A stretch of DNA of 64,000 nucleotides from Pyrenula massariospora (Eukaryota; Ascomycota; Eurotiomycetes; Pyrenulales; Pyrenulaceae). This document shows positions 21,768 through 32,862 of this stretch, in pieces (the stretch's first letter is position 1; every line of letters starts with the position of its first letter). The position numbers were made by a program, and so were the translations under genes. Under the pieces are notes generated by a model. It made no database searches, was not told where the DNA came from, and saw only the letters and a list, made by a program, of their open reading frames with translations. The stretch covers positions 868,001 through 932,000 of the forward strand of contig JAGFMI010000010.1 in NCBI GenBank assembly GCA_021030905.1, in the 5' to 3' direction.

Positions 21768-22350
21768 GCGCGCAGAGCAAAAAAGTCGCTGTGCGCACGC
21801 AGAGCTACTAGTAGTTAACGAGTTGAGTAACTGATGTTATAATCTTTTAAATTTTTCATTTAAGACCATGTCGGTATATCCTTGTGCCCTAAGTCTAGTT
21901 GTAGATCTAGATAGTAATTTGATTTAAATTCATTGTCTGGAAGTGAAGAACTTGATTTTTATCAACTATGTATAAGTTATTCTTTATTATAAAGTAACTT
22001 AAAATTAACTTTATTTAAATTTGGATTCAATTTAAAGTTATTTAATAGATAAATTTTTAACCCTCGGACTTATTGCTCGCAAGAAGTTAATTTTAGATCT
22101 ATAAATAAGCGTGGGGTATAGTAATATTGAAATAATACAATTAATGTATAAACGTGCTAAGAATGTCTATATATAAAATTTGCGATTTAGAGCGGTTTTT
22201 AAAAAAATATAATTTTTAGTGTGAACGTTGAGCTAATTAAAGCCTATCCAACTATCGTACAATAATTGGTCAATAATTATTCAAAATCTAAAAATTTACT
22301 GAATTTATTAACTAGTTCCGCGCATGTATGGTAACTTTTCTAGCTGGAGG
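21768..22350. repeat. Fold-back repeat, copy B (opposite orientation to copy A)
   Basis: The reverse complement of about 22160-22345 aligns with copy A from its GC-rich inner arm (GCTAATCAGCGAG) through ACACTAAAAATT and GCTCTAAATCGCAAATTTTA. The left edge (AGAGCAAAAAAGTCGCTGTG, 21778 on) matches the GC-rich arm of copy A. It is more AT-mutated than copy A and lacks the outermost GC-rich part. The edges are approximate. Confidence 0.55.
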
Positions 22351-22563
22351 TACCTTAAACCTTTTTTACGTATCCTGGGCGCTCTGTACAGCTAAGGTTA
22401 CGCCGTGCAGGTTGCGGATTTACTGGCGTAATATCTCACACCAAGCTTGCACTGACGTGGCGATTAAAAGGCGTGTCTCAGACGGAGACTACTATTTGAA
22501 TCAGACCAATTTTGAGATTGGTCTCAGGCTTCAGATTCGTGAATAACTCTCCATCAGGATTAG

Positions 22564-23080
22564 TTATCTCAAACCAGCGGTGGCATCAGGTGATCCAATC
22601 TTTCTTATCCTCGGCGAAAGGGCGAGTATGTCCCCTAACTTCATTACCTGGATAGTCACAATCGGTAAATTTCGATACGATAGCCCATTTTTTCTGGTCA
22701 ACGTCATACCTCCACCACTTATACTCACTCGTCGGAGCCTCTTTTGGCGGCTATCCCTGGTCTGAAGTGCCCCCATTTTGGTCTATTTCCTGCAAATACT
22801 TATGTGCTACCACAGAGGAACGTGATTGACTTTGGCCAAGTTTAAACCTTAAGGTCTTTACTACCGTCCAATCTTTCCTTGACTAGTAAGCGAGTTTTGG
22901 CTTTGAAGTCAGTCAATTGCCTCGGATCATCAATTTTTCCAAAGAAGGTAAGGTAAGTCTCGCGAGTGCGAATTTGATCTTTGGTTTGCAGGGAGGAGAA
23001 CTTCGTCTTTTGATTGGTTAGCGTATTTTTGATCGTAGTTAAGCCTTCGATCCTGGCGCTGGCGAGCTTAGCTATCTAGT
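22564..23080 (-). pseudogene. Eroded coding remnant, unknown family
   Basis: Read on the minus strand this stretch has amino-acid-like segments in more than one frame (for example SEYKWWRYDVDQKKWAIV and KIDDPRQLTDFKAKTRLLV) but is broken several times. It has no signal peptide or domain I recognise. It lies just right of the GC-rich fold-back repeats and is less AT-mutated than they are. Confidence 0.35.
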
Positions 23081-23813
23081 TGAGTTAGCATAAAAAGAAA
23101 GTGCCAGTACTTAGCTTTAACAGCATCTCTAGCATAGTTTATTCCAATAGTAATAGTTTCTAATTACCTTTTCAAACCGAAGACCTTGCTGCATCCGTTT
23201 TAGCGTCAAAAGAGCAGTTACCTTAGGTGACTGCTCTTTTGATTAGGGATATGAAATCGTGTCTGCTGACGGAAAAACCGCGTCTGAATAGACGAAGGGA
23301 AAACATGCAAAAGGCGCCGTCATATGAAGAGAGACCTGGAAACATATTTTTTTGCGGTCACTATTGTCGAGAAGAGCAAATAGGGTTAGATATGATTCAA
23401 AACGGAGAGGATAGAGAGCAAACTTGTCAGAGCTGAAATGAAACAAGAAGATCATGAGAGAGAGCTGAGTAATTTCAGCTGCTTTTGAAGTTTTTGGAAT
23501 AAGGGTTGTATGCATCGAACCGAGCCGTCTCCATTTCTGACGGAAGAAGTGGTCGTTTAACAATTTTCAATTTCAATAATGAAAGTCTTGTTCTTCGAGG
23601 CTGTGGTTACTATGTTCCTGTTGGCCAAGAGCTAAAAGCTACCTTCGTTGAATCTTGAGAACGAGCCGTTCTGCTTTCCTATCTTCAAAGATTGATATGA
23701 TATTGTGAACGATTAGACGAAGGCCAAATCCAACACACGCGAGTTCCCAATGTGTAATCTCATGCCAATGATCAGGGATGTTGTAGCCTGTATTGGATTG
23801 CGCAATAAGGAGG

Positions 23814-23879
23814 GTGGATAAGCGAAGCTTGAGGGGTGGATAAGCGAAGCTTGAGGGGTGGATAAGCGAAGCTTGAGGG
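23814..23879. repeat. Perfect 22-bp tandem repeat, three copies
   Basis: The unit GTGGATAAGCGAAGCTTGAGGG occurs three times without a mismatch. As 22 is not divisible by three, each copy is read in a different frame, yet minus-strand frames across it stay open (23639-23920 and 23713-23985). There is no spacer, so it is not a CRISPR array. Confidence 0.9.
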
Positions 23880-24763
23880 GTGTGAGGCCTAGAGCAGTTA
23901 AAGATGTGGGTTGCCTCCAATAGTATTGTGAGTTGAGCGGCGCGTACTCCTTACTATTTTGGGATTGTGAAGGCGAAGAAGCCATACGCCGTGAACTTTA
24001 AAACGCATGATAAAGACTTCGTATTCATTAGTTGTGAAGTTGTAAGGAGAAAAGTGAGCGCTTGACGTCTAGACTGAGATACTCAACGACCGATATTTAG
24101 CGATTTGCTACATACTTTTCGCATTTCTTACTCGGACCTTGGCAATTAATTGTACATTCATTCTAGCCCGATCCATGGAAATGGCGGCCATGGGATAGGA
24201 AGTTGGGTTGGGCGAGAGGGCCCAAGGAAATGAAGGTCATAGTACTATTCTTTGTGTTTTCTTTTCCCTGGAGCCTCTATATTAGATACTTGCTGGTTTA
24301 CCCAACTAACGATAGTGAGGATATCACTATTGAATGTATGGTGTGTATATCGCGGGATGTTATGGTTTAGCAAATTGAGAGAGCAGGCATTGCTTTTAAG
24401 GTTCGGTAGACCGAGCCTCAAGATCCCAAGATGTTCGGTTATCATTGATAAATTTAAGGCGTATGAAGACGACAACATGGGTTTTAATTTCTTCTCTCTT
24501 CTAAGTGGTCAAAAGGTAGGAGTGCAAATGAAGCAATAGACTGATAACAAGATTCAGATCATGATTCCATTTGTGGAAAGTCCCGCGGAAAACCACTTGA
24601 TAAAGACATGTTTATTTGAAATATGTACCATATTGATAGTACCTGCTGTACGATATAGAATTATTAATGATTACTAATTTCTATTACTCCTGTCACAAGT
24701 ATGCCCGGACCAATAAATTGACCGTCCAAACCAACTCCTTTTCGCCGCCGATGGGTGTGATGA

Positions 24764-25760
24764 TCACCAGGAAAATGTTCCCTTCGGAAAATTATCGACA
24801 CCCTTATCAGTATCTAAAGCAATATAAGGTAGAGAGTCTTGGGGATGTTCTTTATCATCTGGAGTCCAAATGATACACTTCTCGTTTGGGTTGTCGGGAT
24901 TCACTGCCCAAACTCTCTCGGTCTCTGCCTTGCGCATTAATATTGGGAACTCTACATAGAAAAAAGTATAGCCACTCCCATATGGTGTGTTTGGATCGAC
25001 CGTCCAGACTTCTGGGTGTTCCGCCTTCGCATCATAAGATCTGAGCTTCATAATCACAGAATGGTCGGTGCCTTTAGCCGTATACAAATGGCTGCTGATG
25101 CTCGATAAACAGCAGTCCAGTACCTATTAGCTTCGTCCGATCCTTTGGGCTGACCTTTGAGAAGTTCTCTCTTGCTCGATTGTTTGGTGAGCCAGTCAGG
25201 AGTTTAAATTGTTCTGAAGGACATAGCCTTTCCTCCTAACGTAATCCTAACATAGTTCTCCGTAGCTTCTTTCATGACATCCGGTGCAGTGGCAGCATCT
25301 GTGTAGAGCACAACCGATTCCCGCTGTGCTTCAGATGTTGCTCCGTTGGCCTTAAAAGTGAACACGCTTGTGTGAGCTACCTCACGAGCATCAAATCTGT
25401 CCCTTATGGCTTTGTTTTCAGCGTCCACATCAATTTGCCCATCTGCGACCTGTCTCATATTTCCCTCTCTTTCATTTCTACACCTCTCGACCCTTCATGA
25501 TGCGCTCATCTTCGCTGCTAATCCTGACCTGATGCATACCATCCCTTCGTTCAGCGCTATTAAAATCCTCTAAGAGACTGTTACCGCTGGCTAGAAGGCT
25601 AAGAACATCCAGCAGTGCTCTATACCGGCTGTGAAGAGCTCTGACAGCTTCTTGGTCCTTTCTTTAACCTCGGATTACTCGATGGCGATGATGGCAGATA
25701 ATTTGACTAAGCTTTCTGATTCATGACGCTGTTACGCAAAGCCGTTAGAAGAGCAACAAC
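24764..25760 (-). pseudogene. Eroded protein-coding remnant, unknown family
   Basis: Minus-strand frames at 25204-25458 (84 residues, containing HTSVFTFKANGATSEAQ and YVRITLGGKAMSF) and 24764-25087 (107 residues, containing PEVWTVDPNTPYGSGYTFF and CIIWTPDDKEHPQD) have normal protein composition. Further protein-like segments lie between and upstream of them. No single intact reading or clean intron set joins them, so I call it a broken gene. I do not recognise the family. The second part has two similar segments (VWTVDPNTPYGSG and VWAVNPDNPNEK), hinting at an internal repeat. Confidence 0.4.
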
Positions 25761-26414
25761 CTGTTAGAAAGGCAGGTAGGAGGCCAGGGACTATTACTCG
25801 AGATTGCTCTAGTGTCCGTTTGAGGGATAACTATATTTTTCAGGAAGGAAACTGAAGATAAAATCGAGCTTCAGGTAGACGTAGAAGATGACTAGGAGCA
25901 TGTTAGAGAAGGCAATCTGGTGGATTGATAAGGGTGGTAGTGGAGACGTATGCGGCTTTGACGCAGGCGAAGATGGTGACATGCAATAAGATCAAGGGTT
26001 GACTATCGATAAAGATGATGGAGTTCGGATGAGGCTTAAGATACGAGTAGGCTGTATCATTTTAGGATTATCTTGGCCAATACCGTTGCGAACTTTTGAG
26101 GAATGCTAAGTCCTTGTATCAAGCCATCATCTGATCCAGTGACTCTTCACCTCTTTCCGACGAGGAGGGCATCGTGTAATGAGCTATAGCTGCTTATAGG
26201 ATAAATGACGACGAATGCACGTTGAGGCCCAGCATCAATTAAAGACTTTCGGGCGTTAAAGGAATGTAGCTATGTGATAAGGTTACATAAGGAGCTGTAT
26301 GTTCGAAGACTAAATCACAATGCGAACAATCTTTAGCTCTCGTCGCTATCAACCACCACATGTCAAATGCGTCCGGCGCATCTAACCCGCCATCACAGCA
26401 CAATAACAGCTGGC

Positions 26415-26973
26415 TTAGACGGCAATACATTCCGCAAAGATCGTCCCAAAGTTATTGTTGAACCATCCTCCGTATCCACCACATCCATTATTCTTCCCAT
26501 CCTCCCCATTGAAGATCGTGTGCATCGTGTCCAAGCACTCCTGGTAAATTACAGGGACTGGGCCATGACGGTCTGCGCGGTAGTTGCCTGCAACGAGTCA
26601 GCGTTAGTGAAGAAAGCAGATGACAGATTAGGAACGAGAAAAGCATGTCAATTTGCGTACCCCAAAAGTTTTGCCCAGGTGCAACTGGAAATTGCACGGG
26701 TAGAGAGTCTCCATTATCCACGTATTTGCCTTGGTTTTGGAAACACCACTTCTTTGCAGAGTCATCGAACAAAGCGAATGACATCTCACATGGCTTGCCG
26801 ATGGAGTCCTCTTGAAGTGTTGATTAGCCGATCTGCAACGGTGCATGGGTAGCAGAACGAAAAGACATACGGTCCTTGTGGCAGCCAGCAATTTCGCGCT
26901 TGTTTAATGCCAATGGGTTCGCTAGGGTAGTGGTCGCAAAACCCGTAGTGAGCAGGATACCGGAGAACTTCAT
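26415..26973 (-). CDS. Small secreted six-cysteine protein (effector candidate)
   Basis: Three exons on the minus strand, 26871-26973, 26661-26810 and 26415-26587, with introns of 60 and 73 bp (GTATGT...AAG and GTACGC...TTGCAG), all in frame, give 141 residues. A signal peptide (MKFSGILLTTGFATTTLA) is followed by NPLALNKR, a likely Kex2-type KR processing site. The mature part has six cysteines (GCHKD, KPCEMS, KWCFQ, QECLD, NGCGG, AECIAV), suggesting three disulfides, and a Gly/Asn-rich segment near the C-terminus. I do not recognise a family. Its size, cysteines and place on the edge of a repeat-rich AT block are typical of host-interaction effectors, but antimicrobial or wall-related roles are possible. 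Confidence 0.78.
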
Positions 26974-28380
26974 GTTTGCTTGCGATAAGAAGTTGGTTCG
27001 AGAGGTGTATGTCTTTGGATGTCGGGGAACTGCAAGGTATATTCTTGGACGTTGACTTCGATGAAGACCTGGAAGATATTGATGTGTTGTTGAGAAAGAA
27101 TCTCGATGAATCGCGGCAACACAAGGCTCTTAAGTATACAGCCAATATAGCTCACCATCTCATGACAATGTTGGGACATAATGGCCGTGAAAAGCAGTGC
27201 AACATCGCTCCGTATTAGCCACTGCGAGGCATCTGTCTCAGCCGCAGCTTGGAGTTGTTGTTGTACAGGCAACATTGGCTTCGTCCTTGGTAGTCCGCGA
27301 GCATTGTCTCGCCCGAGGTTGGATGGTGGTGTAAATATGAGGCTGCGCTCCGCAGTAATGTTCCTTTGATGCCTGGGATGTCGCGAACACGTAAAAATTC
27401 TGTCTTCAGGACTAGCACTACTGTTTGACTTTTCATAACAGGGCATTTTACAAGATTTGATGCTTGACCTGACTCAGCAAGGATCGTAAAACAACTTGGC
27501 ATTTCCTTGCTTGGTAGTGAGTAGTTTGGACAAGGTTGCTCCGCCCCCTTAGCCACGCGATAATGAACTTTCATTATGGCGCTTGTGGCGTTCTGCCATA
27601 TCATCGCAACAGGAAGAAGGTTGCAAAGTTTCGAGTATATCTTGGCAAGAAATTATGCGCTGCCTATTAGAAAGCGCCTGTCTCGTTGTAAGATCTCTTC
27701 ATGTGGCAAATCGCAGTATTTTTCATTGCACCGTACGTACGTGCAGTACAATGACCTTGGTGCTCTATGGCCTGCAGGCCATCCAAGCCCCCAAATAGGT
27801 GCCTCCATACATCCCATGCGCAACACGGCTGTAATATAACGGAACTCAGTTGCGGTAGAGTCGTCTTTCTAGGCTGATATGGTGATGACCGAAGCATACA
27901 TCAATGCCTCGATCACCAAGTTTGAGATTTCCCCCTTCTCTCGAACCACTCACATAGTCTGGAAAAGACACCTGCGTCCGATGCATCTAAGGGTAGCATC
28001 TAGACCAAGCTTGGATTTTGCCTTTAAACAGAAATGAAACATCATGTTGTGTCAACATAAATCTTCGTATTGATCTTGAAAGGCGAACCGGAAAGAGTGA
28101 GATGCGACCAATTCCTTCGCTAATAAGGATTCTGATCATCGTTTCATTGATCATGATTAGTTCATCTCCAACAGAATCAAGCTTGAGGTCTTCCTACATG
28201 CTTCTCGGTAAGTGGTTTTGCCTCTCCAACGCTTTTACATTTTCCTATCTGCATAGCTGGGCTACTATACGTTGTGCACTACGTACAATCTCTCATCCTT
28301 CTACACTGCCTTCCTCCTTTTTTGCATGGAAACTAGCCCCCCTCTCTTTCTCGACCTCCATCCCCACCGCCATTACTCCC
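26974..28380. other. Intergenic stretch between two secreted-protein genes
   Basis: Overlapping small ORFs occur on both strands (about 60-160 codons), but none has a signal peptide, domain or consistent splice sites. A small palindrome CGTACGTACG lies at about 27731-27740. Nothing else is seen. Confidence 0.4.
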
Positions 28381-28959
28381 TCAAGACGAAAAGCTTGCAA
28401 TCGCCGAATTAAAATCAGCGTCAATCGCAGCCGCCGCAGCCGCCGCATTCGCCTTCTGGTCCGAGCTCGAAATCCTCTGCAGCGAGGCGCTGTACGCATC
28501 CGTGTCGCTCTTGAGGGTGCCCAACTGCGTCTGCACCAGGGACGTCAGGCCGATGGCCTGGAATTGGGCCTTCTTGGCCACGAGCGCATTGAGGGAGGCC
28601 TTGATGTCGGGCTCGAGGGTGCCGGTGATGAAGCTGATGATGGTTTGGGAGTCGGCGGATGAGGCGACAGATTCGTCTTGCGCGTCGGCGTTGGCGTCGT
28701 TGATCTGGTTCTTTGTGTGGGTTAGTGGATTGCCTGGAGATGAGGGACTAAGGGGGCATACCTCGAGGTCCACGGTTGCACCATTGATGCCGAGCGCGCC
28801 GAGGGCGGAGCCGTCCCAATTTTGGACCGTTGTGGTAAGGGAACGGGTGGAGGCGTCGATTGCTCGAAGGTTGGCGAGGGTTTCCGCTGTGTCTCGGCGG
28901 GAGATGGTAGGAAGGGCCGAGATGGCGGTTGCGAAAAGGAGGATCGGGGTGAAGTACAT
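28381..28959 (-). CDS. HsbA-like secreted hydrophobic-surface-binding protein
   Basis: Exons 28762-28959 and 28381-28710 with a 51-bp intron (GTATGC...CACTAACCC...AAAG) give 175 residues. The intron is free of stops and in frame, so an unspliced reading of 192 residues is also open. A signal peptide (MYFTPILLFATAISALP) ends near ISRR. The body is a helical, Ala/Ser-rich domain with heptad-like spacing and only polar cysteine-free sequence, matching the HsbA/cell-wall galactomannoprotein (Mp1-like) family, which coats hydrophobic surfaces and recruits cutinases, or binds lipids. The ending (DFNSAIASFSS) is typical. Confidence 0.85.
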   Translation of the reverse strand: MYFTPILLFATAISALPTISRRDTAETLANLRAIDASTRSLTTTVQNWDGSALGALGINGATVDLEVCPLSPSSPGNPLTHTKNQINDANADAQDESVASSADSQTIISFITGTLEPDIKASLNALVAKKAQFQAIGLTSLVQTQLGTLKSDTDAYSASLQRISSSDQKANAAAAAAAIDADFNSAIASFSS

Positions 28960-30516
28960 TTCGACGGTTGGGTGGAGTGGTTGCTCAGAAGGCTGAGAGT
29001 AGAGGTATGGGTATGGACAGGCTTGGAACTGGTCTTGTGCTTGAAAGGGCTGCGCTTACGGGGGTGTCATTCCTTCCTTGTGTGGGAACGGTGAGGCTTT
29101 TTATCCTCTTTAAACATGACTCCAGACTCAGAAGATTTACTGATTTGGGAAGGTATGTGTTTTCATCACATCCTCGGTACTCGGCCGCGAAGGACTGGCT
29201 CATGCTGCCTTGTGATGTTCTTACCAGCCACTTCAGTCACGACATTGCTATACTGAATGGCATCTACGCAAGGGCGGGGAAGAAGGTCAGGGGTTTAGAA
29301 GACAGTGTTACGGTACAAATCCAGGCAAAGCAACATGACTGGGGTCATAGTTGGCATAGATCCACGGACTAAATCCTGCCTTTGAGGGGAACAGGTGGCG
29401 AAGACATAGCCAACATGCTCTTCCTTGAGTTTTGCGTGCCCTGACAGCCTTACAAAGGACGATCATGGTGAAATTTTCCGGCCTCGCTCCTCAATTGCCC
29501 GAATGTTCCGGCACAACTATTGGCTCAATGTTTTCATAGTTTGACCTATAAGTTTGGTCGGTGGGTAGACTAGCAACGGTAGATTAGATTAAGTTTGTGG
29601 AGAAGCGTGCTGACTACTGCACTCCAGATCTTGGCGTATTCTGTTTTTTCTATCCAAAGCCGAGGTTTGCAGATCAACACCGCACATGCCAGAGGAGGAA
29701 CATGAGTTCCTGACGAGCGTTTCCCAGTCAAGCTGATATTCTTGAAGATCGAGGAAAAACCAAGATCTTACTTAGAGTGTAGTAAAACTTTTACATAACT
29801 GGGTTTCTAGCTATTGGCCCTTTCTGGAGAAGAAAGGAGCAACATTGGACAACATCCGCCATTCGCTTCGCCTGGAGAGCTCGAAAGCTGCAGGTTGTTA
29901 CCGCGCCACACTGTCGGCGGATCCCAGTTATTTCCTACGCGCAAGAGTAGCCTCGAGCGTTGAAGAACCGTTGCCAAGCATATCCGGTCAGTGCAAGCCC
30001 ATCCACGGAACTCTCAGCGAGAAGTTGTAAGCGAGATTCCGATGCTTCACACCGGTCGAACAGACTCGTAGAGGATCGAATGAGAAGTAGAGCCTATACA
30101 ACGTGTTCTGGTATATGCCTAGTAGTGACATGTACGTTCCAGCACTGGACCTAAATGCCTCGGCCTTGACTCATGATGGATGTTGGTCCAGAAAAAAAAG
30201 GTTCATGATCAACAGGGACGCTCAAAAGCTCCGGCACCTTTCTCGTTGCCTCTGAGACCGAGCTGAAAAGGTAACGAGAGTATTGGGTGGTGAATATCGA
30301 CATGCTCTCTTCTGAATGCTCAGGTCTGATCTGAAAGAGAATGAAGAAGAGAGTTGGAATAGGATAAGGATGTAGATGACGTTTTGGATCAAGACAGGAA
30401 GCTGAAAATTTAGTTGGCCTGTTGATCTATTTCAGCTAGACAGGCGATGCTGAGCACGTGAATATCTCGTACATCTGCCAATCTCAGAGCTGGAATCTCA
30501 TACAAAAGGCAGCACA
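28960..30516. other. Intergenic region, no gene seen
   Basis: About 1.55 kb. The first part is upstream of the HsbA-like gene; a GGATAAAAA sequence on the minus strand near 29098-29106 may be its TATA element. Short ORFs elsewhere have no support. Confidence 0.4.
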
Positions 30517-32862
30517 TCATTCATTCGCACCATCGCCATCATTCTCGATGAGCTCCGAATCGAGGGCCTTTATTGTCCTCATTTGGCCACTCCGTTTTCC
30601 CTTGACCGTTCTGACAACGTTTTCTCTGACGCTGGCAGCTGCTCTGGCTCTGACGCTACCGCTCCTTTTCTCTATCTTCGGCAGCAACATCACCCCTTTA
30701 TCGGACGCTGTGCCCGAGACCGATCGCTTCCCACCTCTTGCCATTCTTGTTCTCTTGTTGGAGACCTCTAAAACCTTTTTCAGTACCGAAGATGTGCGTG
30801 AGATTTCCGTCTTCCTCTTTGTTTCCACAATGCTTGACGGACGTGACTTGACTGCTTTCTTCTTTGGAGACTGCTCGTGCGCATTTCCTTTTCTCTTCTT
30901 GTTGATCAAATTAGTGCTCTCATCTAGCACCTGGGCAACCTTCCGTTTTGCGCCGTTCAGCATTTTACTGCCGCTCTCTGTCTTCGGCTTGCGCTCTTCC
31001 TTCGTCTTTGGACCTAATACTCCTCTACACTTTGCGGAACCGCATCGACACTCTTGGACGTTCTTCTGACTGAAAGGATCGAAGTTGTAGTCATAAGTGA
31101 GCTCCTCGCCTGTCATGATACCCCCTTCACCCGCGAAGAGCGCCATTCGTGGCTTGCCGGCAACGGTCCATTTCTCCATCCGGCAATTAGGCTCGCAACT
31201 GTGATTTACGAAGCGTGCTATGCTTCCTCGGGTGGCATCGATGATCATGTTCTGATCGAAAAGCATCAGGTAGTAGCACTATCACATCAGTCCACTATTC
31301 TGTAGCTTCGGGGCTGCAAAACTCACCTCATTGTCTTTGTAACGTTCTCGCATACGGCTTTCACACTCATCTTGAGTGATAATTTCGCCAGTATATTCAA
31401 CGATGATCTGATTCGGCTCGAACGTGCGATTACTCCTGACTCCGTAGCCTCTGTCGGCCGTCTTGATGACTTCAACACCTATACTGTATTTGGTACCTTT
31501 CTTGACCCGTTTTCTGAGCTGTTCAAAGCTGCGATTTCCACACTTATCTGCTGGAAGATTACAATTCTTCTCGTCACATTCGTAAAACATGAAGCGGTTC
31601 TGGCAGTTATCGTCACAGCCAGTCTCAGGTTTACACATGCAAGTGGAATGCTCTAGGAACTTAGAAGTTCGCCAAATAGACCCTGCGTCCCCAACGAAAA
31701 CGTTCTTGTTGACCTTCTTCCATTCATCCGGCTTAGGCTGACCCGGCGGGAGAGGCGAGAAAATGTTGAACGGTAGTTTGAAGTCACGACCTTGGCTGAG
31801 AAGCCTTTCCCCCGCGAACATGGGCAAACGCATGAACGAGTTTTCTGGGATCGGCTCTTGGTCCTTTTGAGAAGCCTTGACCTTCTTATGAACTGGTCGG
31901 GTTTGTCCAACGTATAGCCCTGAGTTTAAGAAGCGTTTATGCTTTGTTGACCTCCTGACAGGTTTGACAGCATTTGCAGGTTCGGGTGACTTCTCCTTCC
32001 CTATTCTTGTTGCAGCTTCCTCAGACAGACGCCGTATCTTGGTAGTTGAACCTTCGAATGATGAGGTGGCTGCTTCGGTGGCCGTCCCCCGAGGTCGTAA
32101 GCTTGTCCGTCTCTTTAGCTCACCAAGAGCATCTTTGCTCTTTTCAAAAAGGTCTCGCGATCGCTTGCCAAGCACAGTAGAAGCTAAGTCTGACACTGCC
32201 TCTCCAGCTTTATCGAGCATTGAGACGCGCGAGGACCTTCTCGTGGCCTTTGCATCGGATGCTTTCATACGCGCTAGTCTCTCTGCCGCGTTCTGTTCTT
32301 GCTTGGCTTTGATTTTTGCAGCACGTTCTGCTCTTTCTTTAGACTCAGCCTTGGAAGAGTTATGCATGTTGTTTTTAGCGATGTGAAAACCATGGTTCTG
32401 GTCTTTGAATTCATTTGCGATTGTCCCGTGATTGCCGAAATCAGAGCTCATATTCCATTGTAGATCTAGAGCTGTAATGCCATCACGCAGAAGGCTGGAC
32501 TGAGAGGCGTTTGGTATCAATGTCTCTCCAGACACAGCTCTGCTGCTTCCAGGGCTAGCATGTTTGTCCAGGTCACCTACGCGCCTTCCCTCTGCAATTT
32601 CGCCCGCTGTAAGCTGGGCCTGAATGTGTGAAGACCTCTTCACATTTAAAGTCTTCTCCGTAATATCAGAAGAACTCTCGGAGGGCGTAGGTAGCTGACG
32701 TGCGGCCAGGCTGGGCCGAGCCACTACTATCGTGTCTGCATCTGGTACACAGGGAAGGGTGTCGGACGACGCGGTAGAAGCTCGGAATAGCTCTGGATCT
32801 GGTGTGGGTAAGATTGAAGAGCTAAAGGACTGGAAGTTAAGTCGTGTCTGGGTGAGAGGCAT
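30517..32862 (-). CDS. ash1: Ash1-like SET-domain histone lysine methyltransferase
   Basis: Exons 31327-32862 and 30517-31278 join in phase 0 over a 48-bp intron, giving 765 residues. After a long charged disordered N-terminus, an AWS domain (about residues 405-450: CMCKPETGCDDNCQNR, CDEKNC, DKCGN) precedes the SET domain (GYGVRSNRTF, IVEYTGEIIT, then FVNHSCEPNC and ELTYDYNFDPF) and the post-SET zinc site ECRCGSAKCRGVLG. A very basic tail follows. AWS-SET-postSET without WW or SRI domains points to Ash1/KMT2H, an H3K36 methyltransferase that in fungi marks silent, often AT-rich or subtelomeric chromatin. Set2 is less likely for lack of its C-terminal domains. The intron sits inside the SET domain. 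Confidence 0.88.

Larger units (their letters stand above)
17903..26414. other. AT-rich, gene-poor block with GC-rich repeat islands
   Basis: About 8.5 kb that contrasts with both flanks. Most of it is AT-rich with many TpA-rich stretches and stop codons in every frame, as expected for repeat DNA mutated by RIP-like C-to-T change. Inside are short islands of CG-rich sequence (such as CCCCGCGCGCG) near 18.3, 18.7, 19.1, 20.1, 21.0 and 21.8 kb. The islands and several palindromic elements are listed separately. The parts around 19.06-20.24, 23.1-24.7 and 25.8-26.4 kb hold only degenerate sequence where I can support nothing specific. The right part (from about 22.4 kb) is less AT-rich and contains eroded coding remnants. 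Confidence 0.75.

Noticed and set aside
23814-23879. Short CRISPR-like array
   Set aside because: The copies touch each other without spacers and the host is a fungus; it is a plain tandem repeat.
17903-26414. Retroelement or DNA transposon with coding capacity in the AT-rich block
   Set aside because: I found no recognisable reverse transcriptase, integrase, transposase or LTR pair; only non-coding palindromic elements and unidentified eroded remnants.
26970-27604. Minus-strand frames of 158 and 129 codons between the two secreted-protein genes
   Set aside because: They overlap each other in different frames and show no domain, signal or splice pattern.
28018-28662. Plus-strand 214-codon frame
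   Set aside because: Overlaps the HsbA-like gene on the other strand and turns into Arg-rich low-complexity sequence exactly there; no domain or signal peptide of its own.
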